Below, in pieces: positions 32,997-46,406 of a DNA stretch of 64,000 bases (its first letter is position 1; each line of letters begins with the position of its first letter). The stretch is from Marchantia polymorpha subsp. ruderalis (lineage: Eukaryota; Streptophyta; Marchantiopsida; Marchantiales; Marchantiaceae): NCBI GenBank assembly GCA_037833965.1, contig AP031354.1, positions 31,164,001-31,228,000 of the forward strand, read 5' to 3'. A program made the position numbers and the translations under genes. Under the pieces are notes generated by a model. The model saw only the letters and a program-made list of their open reading frames with translations, searched no databases and was not told the DNA's origin.

Positions 32997-33694
32997 GAGT
33001 TTTTATGTGCCAGTGGAATGAGGTATGAGGTAGCTGATCCCTGCCCCTGCCCCTGGGTCTGGGCGAACGCAGGCTTCCAGGCCTTCCTCACTTCCTCCCT
33101 TCTTCCCTGCCTCCCGCTTGCACGCCTGCTCAGGTCTTCCCTCCCTCCCTCCCTCCCTCCCGAGCCCCCTCCTGGCATTTCGCCCCTCTTCCTTACGACC
33201 GAAATCGAAACACGCCCACTCCGCCTCTCGCTTTTCTCTCCTGCGCCCCTCCTCCCTGCTCCCGGATCGGACCCTCCTCACAAACGACAGCAAAGAGACA
33301 GTGGCAGACGGCGCTTGTAACTCAGGTGACTACTGGAACAGATGGACGACTGGACCCTGATGCGGCTGAACTGCACCTCACCCCATATATATAGGTCGTC
33401 TGTGCTACGTCCTCCGAATGAGGTAGCTGATCCCTGCCCTGCCCCTGGGTCTGGGCGAGCGCAGGCTTCCAGGCCTTTACTCACTTCCTCCCTTCTTCCC
33501 TGCCTCACGCTTGCATGTCTTCCTTCCCTAACTCCCGCTCCCCCCCCCCTCCTCGTCACTAAAGGCTCAACACTTTTGGGGGAACGCGAGGGAGCTGATC
33601 CCTGCCCCTGCCCCCCGCTGCCTCCCGCGCATCGCTCACTTCCTGCCTCCCGCTTGCATGCCTGGCTCAGGTCTTCCCTCCCTGCCTCCCGCTC
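31658..33694. repeat. Inverted-repeat-bounded segment carrying VOC copy 3
   Basis: Arms 31658-31700 and 33652-33694, one mismatch as in copy 1. Confidence 0.6.
32997..33651. promoter_or_regulatory. Pyrimidine-rich region upstream of VOC copy 3
   Basis: CCCT tract near 33137-33163 present. TATATATA near 33385-33392, two bases shorter than in copy 1. Confidence 0.35.
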
Positions 33695-34853
33695 AATGAT
33701 GTGAAAATAATAATGTGAAAACAAACAGAACACAATTCATTTCATTTAAGTTCATTGACGATGTCTTCATTCAGTGGCCAGTCACGGTCCCTCGATTCTT
33801 GACTGACTGGTGACTAACCCCACGGTTTATTCCGTCCGTCGTCAATCACAGTCCCTCGATTCTTGACTGACTGTGAGTCGTCAGTCCAGTTCATATCCTT
33901 CGTCACGATATGAACTCCACTTGACGACTGACTGCAGACCGTCCCCCGGACGTTTCAAGATTCCTGCCGGGCGCAAGGAGGCATCATTCGGACGCCTCTA
34001 GATTCCTGTCGGGCGCGAGGAGACGCTCGTTTCACGGTGTCTGGAACCCAGCCGGGCGCAAGGGGAATTTATCGGACTCGTCCAGATTCCTGTAGGGCGC
34101 GAGGGGGCATCCCTCGGACGCCTCTAGACACCTGTCGGGCGCGAGGGAACGCGCGTTTCACGGTGTCTCCACCCTCACTGACTGCAGACCGTCCCCGGGA
34201 CGTTTCAAGATTCCTGCCGGGCGCAAAGGGGCATCCCTCGGACGCGTCTATAAGCAATCAGGTTAGAAATTATTATTTATTATGCACTTTTTTTCTATTT
34301 TAAAAATGATACTCAAGCAAAAAATTTGCATCTTTTTGAATAGACTTGGCTATAGAATCCTGCAAGAATTGAGCCCAAGATAATCTGGAGTTATACACAT
34401 TTGATAACTCGATTCTTGACTGACCGTCAGTCGTTAGTCGAGTTCATATCCTTCCTCAGTGACTCTAATCGATAGAAGTGTGGCCTTGGGTATTTATTTT
34501 CAATATGTTAACTTAGTTATTCCTTCATGGATTCAGTTTCTATGTCTTTCTGTCTTAATATCTTCTGTAATCATTTCTTCACGATTTCGATTAATTTTTA
34601 TTATTTTTTTATGTCTCTGTTTCTCTACATTTTCGTAATTATATATATTTTAATGCAATCATTTCTTAACATTTGACTGATTGAATATTTTCTGAAATTT
34701 TCTCTTAAGATTTTGCTTTTTTATTTTTCATGGAATTGTTTTTTAATGTGCATGTTTCTTTCGGAAAATGTGATTATATATTTATTATTTTCTGAATTAT
34801 CTCATGATAATTAAGTTAATAAGATTACAAAACCCCCCGGGAGCCTTTCATCG
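33695..34853. other. TGACTGAC block, GC-rich repeats, AT-rich spacer
   Basis: Keeps the GC-rich repeats at 33960-34250 that copy 3852-4761 has lost. Confidence 0.6.
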
Positions 34854-34979
34854 ACGTGATGTCCATCACGTCCGGACTGGTGTAACCCAGATCCGATAAG
34901 ACCGCTGCGGTCAAGCGCCCTTGGCACGGAAGAGGTCTGGGATGGGTGACCTGCACTCCGTGGAACTTCCGCAGATCAT
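34854..34979 (+). pseudogene. 5S rRNA-derived sequence 15
   Basis: Counterpart of sequence 2 without its 16-base deletion. Confidence 0.65.
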
Positions 34980-35065
34980 AAACATGAAAAAGTTCCTAAA
35001 CTCCTTTTCGTTTTTTTTTTCTTTAATTTTTTTTTTATTTTTTAAGAGGGGTCGATTCTATGAAT

Positions 35066-35304
35066 GCGACCATGGCCCCTCGGACCCTCGTACATACGAG
35101 GAACGATGTCAACAGTACGAGGTACGGGGGATATGCGATCGTGGCCCCTCGGACCCTCGTACATACGAGGTACGATGTCAGCAGTACGAGGTACGGAGGA
35201 TATGCGACCGTGGCCCCTCGGACCCTCGTCCATACGAGGAACGATGTCAGCAGTACGAGGTACGGAGGATATGCGGACCTGGGCCCCTCGGACTATACGA
35301 GCTA
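35066..35304 (+). repeat. 69-bp minisatellite array k
   Basis: Counterpart of array b; the closing copy reads CGAGCTAAAA instead of CGAGGTAAAA. Confidence 0.9.
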
Positions 35305-36238
35305 AAAATCTGGCGCTGCCCCTGGCGCATTCCTGGGAGTTCGGCAGTCCCTTTGTTCGGAAGCGAGGGAGGAAAGGAGGAAAGGAGGAAACAAATTGAA
35401 CCCGGCCGGGCGAAATGGAAATCTCCCGGACGCGCCCGGGTTCCTGGGGGGCGCCAGGGGACGCGCGTCTCGCGGTGTCTTGAACCCGGGCGGGCGCAAT
35501 GGGGGTCTCTCGGATGCGTGTAGAATCTTGTCGGGCGCAAGGGGGATCTCCCGGACGCGTCTCGATTTCCTTTCGCCAAGGACTGGTCTATCAGAAGTGT
35601 GCCAGGGCCCAAGGCCCAAGTTCGTACCTGTACCAGGGCACCCTCTTCTTGCTGGTTTTGTGGCGCAAGGCCGTCCACTAACTGCCTTCCTGGAGAACTC
35701 TATATATTTCAGAATAGTTCAACGCTTTGGATCATGCCTCAGAGTAAGAGCCTTGGTTATGTTATGACCAGAGCTTCAACTCCAATGATTGCATACCCTT
35801 GAATCGGCCTTGGAAGAGTTGGCTTATGCCGAGCACACAGCCCTACTGTGCGTAGTCTCTAAACGATGGAAGTGTGGCCTTGGGTATTTATTTTCAATAT
35901 GTTAACTTAGTTATTTCCTCATGGATTCAGTTTCCATGTCTTTCTTTCTTTATATCTTCTGTAATCCTTTCTTCACAATTTCAATTTTCTTTTATTTTTG
36001 TATTTTTTGGTCACTGTTTCTCTACATTTTCGTAATTATATTTATTTTGAGGCAATCATTTCTTTACATTTTACTGATTGAATATTCTCTGAAATTTTCT
36101 CTTTAGATTTTACTTTTTTAATTTTATTTTTCATGGAATTATGTTTTTTAGTAATGCTTGTTTCTTTCTGAATATGTGATGATTTATTTATTATTTTCTG
36201 AATTATCTCATGATAATAAAGAAAATAAGATAACAAAA
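35305..36238. other. GC-rich segment followed by AT-rich spacer
   Basis: Counterpart of 5198-6153. It leads into a 5'-truncated 5S-like segment, unlike unit 1. Confidence 0.6.
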
Positions 36239-36332
36239 CCCAGATCCGATAAGACCGCTGCGGTGAAGCGCCCTTGGCACGGAAGAGGTCTGGGATGGGT
36301 GACCTCCACTCCGTGGAACTTCCGCAGATCAT
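36239..36332 (+). pseudogene. 5S rRNA-derived sequence 16, 5' truncated
   Basis: Same truncated form as sequences 10 and 11, with GGGATGGGTGACC intact. Confidence 0.6.
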
Positions 36333-36418
36333 AAACATGAAAAAGTTCCTAAACTCCTTTTTGTTCTTATTTTTAATTTTTGGTTTGATTTTTAATCAGG
36401 GGGGTCATTTCTATGAAC

Positions 36419-37002
36419 GCGACCGTGGCCCCTCGGACCCTCGTACATACGAGGTACGAGATCAGCAGTACGAGGTACGGAGGATATGCGACCGTGGCCC
36501 CTCGGACCCTCGAACATACGAGGTACGAGGTCAGCAGTACGAGGTACAGAGGATATGCGACCGTGGCCCCTCGGACCTTCGTCCATACGAGGAACGATGT
36601 CAGCAGTACGAGGTAGGGAGGATATGCGACCGTGGCCCCTCGGACCCTCGTAGATACGAGGTACGAGGTCAGCAGTACGAGGTACGGAGGATATGCGACC
36701 GTGGCCCCTCGGACCCTGGTACATACGAGGTACGAGGTCAGCAGTACGAGGTACGGAGGATATGCGACCGTGGCCACTCGGACCCTCGTACATACGAGGT
36801 ACGAGGTAGCAGTACGAGGTACGGAGGATATGCGACCGTGGCCCCTCGGACCCTCGTACATACGAGGTACGAGGTCAGCAGTACGAGGTACGGAGGATAT
36901 GCGACCGTGGCCCCTCGGACCCTCGTCCATACGAGGAACGATGTCAGCAGTTCGAGGTACGGAGGATATGCGGACCTGGGCCCCTCGGACTATACGAGGT
37001 AA
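36419..37002 (+). repeat. 69-bp minisatellite array l
   Basis: About 8.5 copies, against 6.4 in the counterpart array c, so copy number has changed since the large duplication. One copy has the GAGGTAGCAG frame break. Confidence 0.9.
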
Positions 37003-37673
37003 AAATCTGGCGCTGCCCCTGGCGCATTCCTGGGAGTTCGGCAGTCCCTTTGTTCGGAAGCGAGGGAGGAAAGGAGGAAAGGAGGAAACAAATGTACCCG
37101 AGTGTGCGCCTCGCCAAGTAGGAGCGTTGGGGGCGCGAGTCTCGCGGTGCATTGAACCCGGCCGGGCGAAATGGGGATCTCCCGGACGCGCCCGGGTTCC
37201 TGGGGGGCGCCAGGGGACGCGCGTCTCGCGGTGTCTTGAACCCGGGCGGGCGCAATGGGGGTCTCTCGGATGCGTGTAGAATCTGTGTAGACCTTGGGTA
37301 TTTATTTTCAATATGTTAACTTAGTTATTTCCTCATGGATTCAGTTTCTATGTCTTTCTTTCTTTATATCTTCTGTAATCATTTCTTCACAATTTCGATT
37401 CTCTTTTATTTTTTTAATTTTTTTGTCACTGTTTCTTTACATTTCGTAATTATATTTATTTTGAGGCAATCATTTCTTTACATTTTACTGATTGAATATT
37501 CTCTGGAATTTTCTCTTTAGATTTTGCTCTTTTTGTTTAGTTTTCATGGAATTATTCTTTTTAGTAATGCTTGTTTCTTTCTGAATATGTGATGATTTAT
37601 TTATTATTTTCTGAATTATCTCATGATAATTAAGAAAATAAGATAACAAAACCCCCCGGGACCCTTCTGTCCA
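37003..37673. other. GC-rich segment and AT-rich spacer, internally deleted
   Basis: About 200 bases present in 6811-7824 are missing at a junction near 37283-37292. Confidence 0.6.
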
Positions 37674-37798
37674 CGTGATGTCCATCACGTCCGGACTGGT
37701 GTAACCCAGATCCGATAAGACCGCTGCGGTGAAGCGCCCTTGGCACGGAAGAGGTCTGGGATGGGTAACATCCAGTCCGTGGAACTTCCGCAGATCAT
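37674..37798 (+). pseudogene. 5S rRNA-derived sequence 17
   Basis: Counterpart of sequence 4, same GGGATGGGTAACA. Confidence 0.65.
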
Positions 37799-37839
37799 AA
37801 ACATGAAAAAGTTCCGAAACTCCTTTTCGTTTTTTTTTT

Positions 37840-38075
37840 ATAAAGTGAGAAGATTTTCCAGCGAGCGAAAGAAGGGAGTTTGTTAGTCGCAGAGTTTGTC
37901 ACATTTTTTAGATTCGATCTTTCGAGTAGGAGAAAGCATGGAAAAAATATGTGTGAAACTGGAAAAAAGCCAGAACTCCCAACTGATAAAACTATATGTA
38001 ATCTCGTCAGATCTAATGTTGTCAAGGACGAAAACATTGATGTGAAAACAAACAGAACACAATTCATTTCATTTT
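37840..38075 (+). pseudogene. Tail of SRA-domain gene fragment, copy 3
   Basis: Counterpart of 7991-8225, starting at the T-run; YDG core absent. Confidence 0.4.
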
Positions 38076-38085
38076 AGCTCATTGA

Positions 38086-39685
38086 CGATGTCTTCATTCA
38101 GTGGCCAGTCACGGTCCCTCGATTCTTGACTGACTGGCGACTGACCCCACGGTTTATTCCGTCAGTTGTCAAGATTCTTCACTGAGTGCTGACTGACCCC
38201 ACGGTTTATTCCGTCCGTCGTCAATCACTGTCCCTCGATTCTTGACTGACTGTGAGTCGTCAGTCCAGTTCATATCCTTCGTCAGGATATGGACTCCAGT
38301 TGACGACTGACTGCAGACCGTCCCCCGGACGTTTCAAGATTCCTACCGGGCGCGAGGGGGCATCCCTCGGTTGCCTCTAGATTCCTGTCGGGCGCGAGGA
38401 GACGCTCGTTTCACGGTGTCTGGAACCCGGCCGGGCGCAAGGGGGATTTATCGGACTCGTCCAGATTCCTGTGGGGCGCAGGGGGCATCCCTCGGACGCC
38501 TCTAGATACCAGTCGGGCGCGAGGGAACGCGCGTTTCACGGAGTCTCCACCCTCGCTGACTCCAGACTGGCCCCCGGACGCCTCTAGATTCCTGCCGGGC
38601 GCAAGGGGGATTTATCGGACTCGTCCAGATTCCTGTGGGGCGCAAGGGGGCATCCCTCGGACGCCTCTAGATACCTGTCGGGCGCGAGGGAACGCGCGTT
38701 CTCACGGTGTCGCCACCCTCACTGACTGCAGACCGTCCCTGAGACGTTTCAAGATTCCTGCCGGGCGCGGAGGGCAATCCCTCGGACGCGTCTAGATTCC
38801 TGTCGGCCTCAAGGAGACGCGCATTTCACTTTGTCTGGAACCCAGCCGGGCGAAGGGGGTTATCTCGGACGCGTCTAGATTCCTGCGTGGCGCGAGGGGG
38901 CATCCCTCGGACGCATCTTTACTCATGTCGGGCGCGAGGGGATGCGCGTTTAACGGTGTCTGGGACCCGGCCGGACGCAAGGGGGATTTATCGGACTCGT
39001 CCAGATTCCTGTGGGGCGCGAGGGGGCATCCCTCGGACGCCTCTAGATACCTGTCGGGCGCGAGGGAACGCGCGTTTCACGGAGTCTCCACCCTCACTGA
39101 CTCCAGACTGGCCCCCGGACGCCTCTAGATTCCTGCCGGGCGCGAGGGGGCATCCCTCGGACGCCTCTAGACACCTGTCGGGCGCGAGGGAACGCGCGTT
39201 CTCACGGTGTCGTCACCCTCACTGACTGCAGACAGTCCCCGGGACGTTTCAAGATTCCTGCCGGGCGCGAAGGGCAATCCCTCGGACGCTTCTAGATTCC
39301 TGTCGGCCTCGAGGAGACGCGCGTTTCACTCTGTCTGGAACCCGGCCGGGCGCAAGGGAGATATCTCGGACGCGTCTAGATTCCTGTGGGGCGCGAGGGG
39401 CCATCCCTCGGACGCATCTATATTCCAGTCGGGCGCGAGGGGACGCGCGTTTCACGGTGTCTGGGACCCGGCCGGGTGCATGGGGGATTTCTCGGACTAG
39501 TCTAGATTCCTGTGGGGCGCGAGGGGGCATCCCTCGGACGCGTCTATATTCCTGTCGGGCGCGAGGGGATCTCTCGGACGGCCTCTACATTCCTGTCGGG
39601 CGCGAAGGGGCATCCCTCGGACGCGTCTAGATTCTCCAAAAAATAAGGAAAAATGACTCTGACTCGGACTACCTTAGGAGCTTTA
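38086..39685. repeat. TGACTGAC block and GC-rich repeat array 4
   Basis: Fusion of arrays 1 and 2 of unit 1 after loss of about 1.15 kb near 38650. Confidence 0.8.
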
Positions 39686-39810
39686 TGATTTGCGGAAGTT
39701 CCACGGAGTGTGGTCACCCATCCCAGACCTATTCCGTTCCAAGGGCGCTTAACCGCGGGGTTCTGATGGGATCTGGCATACCAGCCGTGATGCGATCGGA
39801 ATCACGTCCA
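39686..39810 (-). pseudogene. 5S rRNA-derived sequence 18
   Basis: Copy of sequence 6 at offset 28702. Confidence 0.75.
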
Positions 39811-40700
39811 TGAAAGAGTCCCCTGAGATTTTGTTATCTTGTCCTGTGATAATTATTCGTTTGAGAGATAAAACAATCAAAAGTAAAATAAAAGCAAAAA
39901 ATGAATAAAAGCAAAAAAATAAAAGTTCAAAAAACAATGAGATAGATATATAAACGAATTCCATAAAAGATTTCCAAGGAGATAACAGCTAAATACGACT
40001 CTGACTCGGAAGTATGATCAGAACCGTTGATCTCTGAACCAATGTTAGGATTTCTTTCTGAATTATTAGTAATCCTGGATAGAAAAAGTTCCCTTTAGAA
40101 TTTGGCAATCAGATCATAAATTTTTATTTATGATGTTTTAATTCTTTTTTCTTAGAAACTGATATTCCTGAAATAAACTTGCATGAAAATCTCTTTGAAT
40201 AAACTTTGTTATGGAATTCTGCAAGAATGGATTCCAAGATAATTTGAAGTTATAAAATTTGAACCTAGAAAAAAAATTGAGAGCGACAATTGTTCAGTAT
40301 TCTCGCATTAATGGCACGGGTATTGTAATCTCAGGTCTTACGCGTATGAATACTGCAGCTGCACCTTCCCTCTCGTCCCTTCGGGGACATCTGAGTCACT
40401 GAGGGAAGACATGCACTTGACTGACGACTGGCGAAAGACATCTTTCCTGGATGCCGATCCTTCGGGGATCTCCCGGACGGCCTCCATAAACGATTACGGA
40501 TAGAAACAGTAACATTTAGAAATTACCAATCAGGTTAGAAATTATTGTTTATAATTTCTTATTTTCTATTTCGAAAATGATATTCATGGAATAAATCTGC
40601 ATCTTTTTTAATAGACTTGGCTTTACAAATTCTGCAAGAATTGAGCCCAAGATAATCTGGAGTTATAAACATTTGAAACTAGAAAAACATTTGAGAGCGC
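39811..40700. other. AT-rich spacer with degenerate promoter-like block
   Basis: Copy of 11109-11998. Confidence 0.55.
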
Positions 40701-40836
40701 CACGTGTTCCGTATTCTCGCATTAAAGGCATGAGTGTTGTAATCTCAGGTCTTACGCGTATAAATACTGCAGCTGCACCTCCCCTCTCGTCTCTTCGGGG
40801 ACATCCGATCAGCGGCCGTTGGTAGCCGCTGATCGG
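40701..40836 (+). promoter_or_regulatory. Promoter-like block, copy 4
   Basis: CACGTG at 40701-40706, TATAAATA at 40759-40766, 12-bp hairpin at 40805-40816/40825-40836. Confidence 0.5.
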
Positions 40837-41095
40837 CCGGGCGCAAGGGGAAGGTGAGTGGCGCGTCCCCTTGCACCCTTGGCAGGAACTTGCAAATCGG
40901 CACAAAATTGAAAGCAGGAATTGAAGAAGAGAGGATGAGGGGAAGGCGAGCAGCAGCAGCAGGGACAGAGAAAGGGAGAGAGAGAGAGAGAGGGCGGAGA
41001 CAGAGAGAACAAGCGAGAGCGAGAGCGCGCAGTGGCGAGCGGCTTTGGGGCTTTAGGTTTAGGGTAGCAGGAGCACAGCAGCGGCAGCAGCAGGA
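40837..41095. other. Purine-rich block, copy 4
   Basis: Copy of 12135-12393. Confidence 0.5.
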
Positions 41096-41146
41096 GGCAT
41101 ACCAGCCCTGACGTGATCGAATCATGGCGCATTTTGTTATCTTTTC
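41096..41146 (-). pseudogene. 5'-only 5S-derived remnant 4
   Basis: Copy of 12394-12444. Confidence 0.45.
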
Positions 41147-41259
41147 CTATGATAATCACTCGCATGAGAGATGAAGGAATAAGAAATGAAATAAAAAAAT
41201 AAAACCAATGAATCAAATGGATAAAAAAAAACTTGAATAAAAAGACAAAACTAAAGACT

Positions 41260-42046
41260 CTGAAGAATGATCTGAACAGTTGATCTTTGAGCCAATGTTG
41301 AGATTATTTTTTTTAATTATAAATGATCATGGATAGATAAATATGACTCTGAAGTATGATCTGAACCGTTGATCTTTGTATCAATGTTGGGATTTCTCTT
41401 CGATTCCAAATAATCATGGATAGAAACAGAAACATTAAGAATTAAGAAATCAGGTAAGAAATTATTATTTATTATGCACTTTTTTTTCTATTTTAAAAAT
41501 GATACTCATGCAATAAATTTGCATCTTTTTGGAAAGACTTGGCTATAGAATCCTGCAAGAATTGAGCCCAAGATAATCTGGAGTTATACAAATTTGATAA
41601 CTCGATTCTTGACTGACCGTCAGTCGTTAGTCGAGTTCATATCCTTCCTCAGTGACTCTAATCGATAGAAGTGTGGCCTTAGGTATTTATTTTTAATATG
41701 TAAACTTAGTTATTCCTTCATGGATTCAGTTTCTATGTCTTTCTTTCTTTATATCTTCTGGAATCATTTCTTCACGATTTCGATTAATTTTTATTAATTT
41801 TTTATGTCACTGTTTCTCTACATTTTCGTAATTATATTTATTTTAATGCAATCATTTCTTTACATTTGACTGATTGAATATTTTCTGAAATTTTCTATTT
41901 AGATTTTGCTTTTTTATTTTTCATGGAATTGTTTTTTAATGTGCTTGTTTCTTTCGGAATATGTGATTATATATTTATTATTTTCTGAATTATCTCATGA
42001 TAATTAATAAAATAAGATAACAAAACCCCCCGGGAGCCTTTCATCG
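41260..42046. other. AT-rich spacer, no gene
   Basis: Copy of 12558-13344 at offset 28702. Confidence 0.65.
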
Positions 42047-42172
42047 ACGTGATGTCCATCACGTCCGGACTGGTGTAACCCAGATCCGATAAGACCGCAG
42101 CGGTTAAGCGCCCTTGGCACGGAAGAGGTCTGGGATGGGTGACCTCCACTCCGTGGAACTTCCGCAGATCAT
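42047..42172 (+). pseudogene. 5S rRNA-derived sequence 19
   Basis: Copy of sequence 7. Confidence 0.7.
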
Positions 42173-42268
42173 ATACATGAAAAAGTTCCTTGACTCCTTT
42201 TCGTTTTTTTTATTTTTATTTTTTTTATTTTTTTTTAAAATTTTATAAGAGGGGTCGATTCTATGAAT

Positions 42269-42444
42269 GCGACTGTGACCCCTCGGACCCTCGTACATAC
42301 GAGGTACGATGTCAACAGTACGAGGTACGGATGATATGCGACCGTGGCCCCTCGGACCCTCGTACATACGAGGTACGATGTCAGAAGTACGAGGTACGGA
42401 GGATATGCGACTGTGGCCCCTCGGACCCTCGTACATACGAGGTA
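42269..42444 (+). repeat. 69-bp minisatellite array m
   Basis: Copy of array d without its 2-base loss. Confidence 0.85.
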
Positions 42445-42459
42445 AAATTCAAATTCAAT

Positions 42460-42582
42460 ATTCAAAATCTCCAGAAACGCCTTGTACACGTGCTCCTCCG
42501 CTGAAAACCGTGTCTTGACTTTGTTGATAAAGTTGATGGTCTGATCAGAGGCCGAAGACCCTTCCTCCCTTGAACGCTTCAT
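42460..42582 (-). pseudogene. SIN3-like 5' fragment, copy 4
   Basis: ATG at 42582; same fragment as at 13756-13878. Confidence 0.5.
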
Positions 42583-43034
42583 CCTCCTTCGCCCTTCAGA
42601 AACACAGCTCACTTCTATGAACACAGCTGGAACTCAGCACGAAATTGAAACAAGATTTTTGAAGCGAGTCGATTGAGGAGGGAGAGCGTCTTACCTCCCC
42701 TTGCGCCCGCACAGGATCAAGACGAGCGTCAGGAGGACAGGTGGCGCGTCCCTTCGCGCTATGGACCAGATGACACTACCCAAGACTTTCAAAGGCAGCA
42801 GGAACTTGGACAGCACAAAATTGAATGCAGGAACTTGGATTCTAGCAAATTGGAAGGTGAACGCGTCTTACCTTCCCCTCGCGCCCGCCGTGCCAAGAAA
42901 AACCGCTATGCTGTTGCGCTTCTGGCTGGTTGACGAGCGGAAACACGAAAGGCTGGAACGAGACGAGAAGAGGAGCGAGTGCGAGACGAGCGAGAGCGCG
43001 CAGTGCCGAGCGGGTTTAGGGTTTAGGTATAGGG

Positions 43035-44272
43035 TCACTCAGAAAAGACATGAATTCCACCCCTAAAACCCCCCGGGAGAGCGGGAGGCAGGGAGGGAAG
43101 ACCTGAGCCAGGCGTGCAAGCCTCCGCTCGCCCAGACCCAGGGGTCAGAGGACTAATTTCAATAAACTCCAATCCATTGCCATCAGGATCGCAACAGAAT
43201 ATTGAGGGCACCATGCTGTGCTGGTACGGTATCCCTTCAAAAGAGAAATGAGGGTGTACGTTATAGCAAAGCTTGTAGTCTGAACCACATCAAATCGTGT
43301 ATATATACAACTGCAAACACATTAGAAAATTCAAGGTCAGCCTAAAATCCCAGTTTGCAACTACTATATGCTCACCTGCTTTCTCAAGTGTTTGTCGAAG
43401 ACCTTCAACATTCTTGCAGTTAAAGCATGCATGTCTGTCGAAACCACCATGCCCAGGCCGACCGTGAACTGGATCAGGGTTGGGAACCTCCATGATATGA
43501 ATAACCTCAGCTCCCAAAAGTAACCAAGCTCCTCTATACGGAAGCTCTGGTCTATCTGGACTAGTCATCAAACCTATTGGAATGAATAAAAGATGGTTAG
43601 CTATTTGATGAAAGCGGTTCGTTACTCACAGATTCAGCCCTTTGAACTGGACTGCAATACTCAAACGCACGTAGAATCACTTCGCAGCCATCCATGCACT
43701 AGTTGATTGAATAAGAAGAATGACATTGTTTCATGAATAGTATTCATATTGATGAATCAAATATATCTGCAAGTTTTTCCATCGATCGAGTTTGGCACCA
43801 ATCTCTTTCCCATGATAATATGGAACAAATGAATGAAAACAGACATGATTGTATGTGACTACAATAAAATTTACTTACAATTGGTCGACTGTGACAATCT
43901 AGGAATGAAAATTTGCTGAAATTTTATCTATAAATGCTGAAAATGATGACAAACTTCACAGGAGTGGAATAGAAACGTACATGAAGGAGAAACCGTGAGA
44001 GATTTCAAGTGAACATCTGCAGGCTCTTTTGAAGATTTTGTATCTTTGAAGGTTGGAGGTGCTTCCTCTTCAGTATTTTCCATCGGCAAATTCATGAAGT
44101 CTACACTGTTGTCGTGTTGAAATTTCTCCTCGGGTAGAGACACACCATGAACTGCCCCACGGGAGCCCAGGTCATGCTCAGTGGACACAGATCCTTCTTC
44201 CGCTCTTCCTTCGTCCTTCAACATGTCCAATTCTTCAAGTTGATGGTTCTCCGCTGCTATGGCAGTTTTCAT
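43035..44272 (-). pseudogene. VOC superfamily gene, copy 4, exon 2 broken
   Basis: Exons 44272-43981, 43573-43376 and 43234-43035, with the same exon 2 deletion as copy 2, so the lesion predates the large duplication. Confidence 0.65.
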
Positions 44273-44858
44273 GAGTTTTTATGTGCCAGTGGAATGAGGT
44301 ATGAGGTAGCTGATCCCTGCCCCTGCCCCTGGGTCTGGGCGAGCGCAGGCTTCCAGGCCTTTACTCACTTCCTCCCTTCTTCCCTGCCTCTCGCTTTTCT
44401 CTCCTGCGCCCCTCCTCCCTGCTCCTGGATCGGACCCTCCTCACAAACGACAGCAAAGAGACAGTGGCAGACGGCGCTTGTAACTCAGGTGACCACTGGA
44501 ACAGAAAGGACGACTGGACCCTGATGCGGCTGAACTGCACCTCACCCCATATATATAGGTCGTCTGTGCTACGTCCTCCGAATGAGGTAGCTGATCCCTG
44601 CCCTGCCCCTGGGTCTGGGCGAGCGCAGGCTTCCAGGCCTTTACTCACTTCCTCCCTTCTTCCCTGCCTCCCGCTTGCACGTCTTCCTTCCCTGACTCCC
44701 GCTCCCCCCCCCCTCCTCGTCACTAAAGGCTCAACACTTTTGGGGGAACGCGAGGGAGCTGATCCTAGCCCCTGCCCCCCGCTGCCTCCCGCGCATCGCT
44801 CACTTCCTGCCTCCCGCTTGCATGCCTGGCTCAGGACTTCCCTCCCTGCCTCCCGCTC
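43079..44858. repeat. Inverted-repeat-bounded segment carrying VOC copy 4
   Basis: Arms 43079-43121 and 44816-44858. Confidence 0.6.
44273..44815. promoter_or_regulatory. Pyrimidine-rich region upstream of VOC copy 4
   Basis: Copy of 15569-16111, without the CCCT tract. Confidence 0.35.
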
Positions 44859-46194
44859 AATGATGTGAAAACAATAATGTGAAAACAAACAGAACACAAT
44901 TCATTTCATTTAAGTTCATTGACGATGTCTTCATTCAGTGGCCAGTCACGGTCCCTCGATTCTTGACTGACTGGTGACTGACCCCATGGTTTATTCCGTC
45001 CGTCGTCAATCACAGTCCCTCGATTCTTGACTGACTGTGAGTCGTCAGTCCAGTTCAAATCCTTCGTCAGGATATGAACTCCACTTGACGACTGACTGCA
45101 GACCGTCCCCCGGACGTTTCAAGATTCCTGCCGGGCGCAAGGAGGCATCATTCGGACGCCTCTAGATTCCTGTCGGGCGCGAGGAGACGCTCGTTTCACG
45201 GTGTCTGGAACCCAGCCGGGCGCAAGGGGAATTTATCGGACTCGTCCAGATTCCTGTGGGGCGCGAGGGGGCATCCCTCGGACGCCTCTAGACACCTGTC
45301 GGGCTCGAGGGAACGCGCGTTTCACGGTGTCTCCACCCTCACTGACTGCAGACCGTCCCCGGGACGTTTCAAGATTCCTGCCGGGCGCAAAGGGGCATCC
45401 CTCGGACGCGTCTATAAGCAATCAGGTTAGAAATTATTATTTATTATGCACCTTTTTTTCTATTTTAAAAATGATACTCAAGCAATAAATTTGCATCCTT
45501 TTGAATAGACTTGGCTATAGAATCCTGCAAGAATTGAGCCCAAGATAATCTGGAGTTATACACATTTGATAACTCGATTCTTGACTGACCGTCAGTCGTT
45601 AGTCGAGTGCATATCCTTCCTCAGTGACTCTGATCGATAGGAGTGTGGCCTTGGGTATTTATTTTCAATATGTTAACTTAGTTATTCCTTCATGGATTCA
45701 GTTTCTATGTTATGACCAGAGCTTCAACTCCAATGATTGCATACCCTTGAATCGGCTTTGGAAGAGTTGGCTTATGCCGAGCACACAGCCCTACTGTGCG
45801 TAGTCTCTAATCGATGGAAGTGTGGCCTTGGGTATTTATTTTCAATATGTTAACTTAGTTATTTCCTCATGGATTCAGTTTCTATGTCTTTCTTTCTTTA
45901 TATCTTCTGTCATCATTCCTTCACGATTTCGATTAATTTTTATTTTTTTTTATGTCACTGTTTCTCTACATTTTCGTAATTATATTTATTTTAACGCAAT
46001 CATTTCTTTACATTTGACTGATTGAATATTTTCTGACATTTTCTCTTTAGATTTTACTTTTTTATTTTTCATGGAATTGTTTTTTAATGTGCTTGTTTCT
46101 TTCGGAAAATGTGATTATATATTTATTATTTTCTGAATTATCTCATGATAATTAGGAAAATAAGATAACAAAACCCCCCGCGAGCCTTTCATCG
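44859..46194. other. TGACTGAC block, GC-rich repeats, AT-rich spacer
   Basis: Copy of 16155-17490 with a one-base difference (45740). Confidence 0.6.
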
Positions 46195-46318
46195 ACGTGA
46201 TGTCCATCATGTCCGGACTGGTGTAACCCAGATCCGATAAGACCGCTGCGGTCAAGCGCCCTTGGCACGGAAGAGGTCTGGGATGGGTGACATCCACTCC
46301 GTGGAACTTCCGCAGATC
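46195..46318 (+). pseudogene. 5S rRNA-derived sequence 20
   Basis: Copy of sequence 8. Confidence 0.65.
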
Positions 46319-46406
46319 ATAAACATGAAAAAGTTCCTAAACTCCTTTTCGTTTTTTTTTTCTTTAAATTTTTTTTTATTTTTTAAGAGGGGTCGATTCT
46401 ATGAAT

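Larger units (their letters stand above)
29917..41259 (+). repeat. Higher-order tandem unit 4 (copy of unit 1)
   Basis: Collinear with unit 1 at offsets of 29916, 29848, 30107, 30053, 29849 and finally 28702. The offset changes mark indels: one fewer 69-bp repeat near 31.0 kb, about 260 extra bases near 34.1 kb, and loss of about 1.15 kb of GC-rich array near 38.65 kb. Confidence 0.8.
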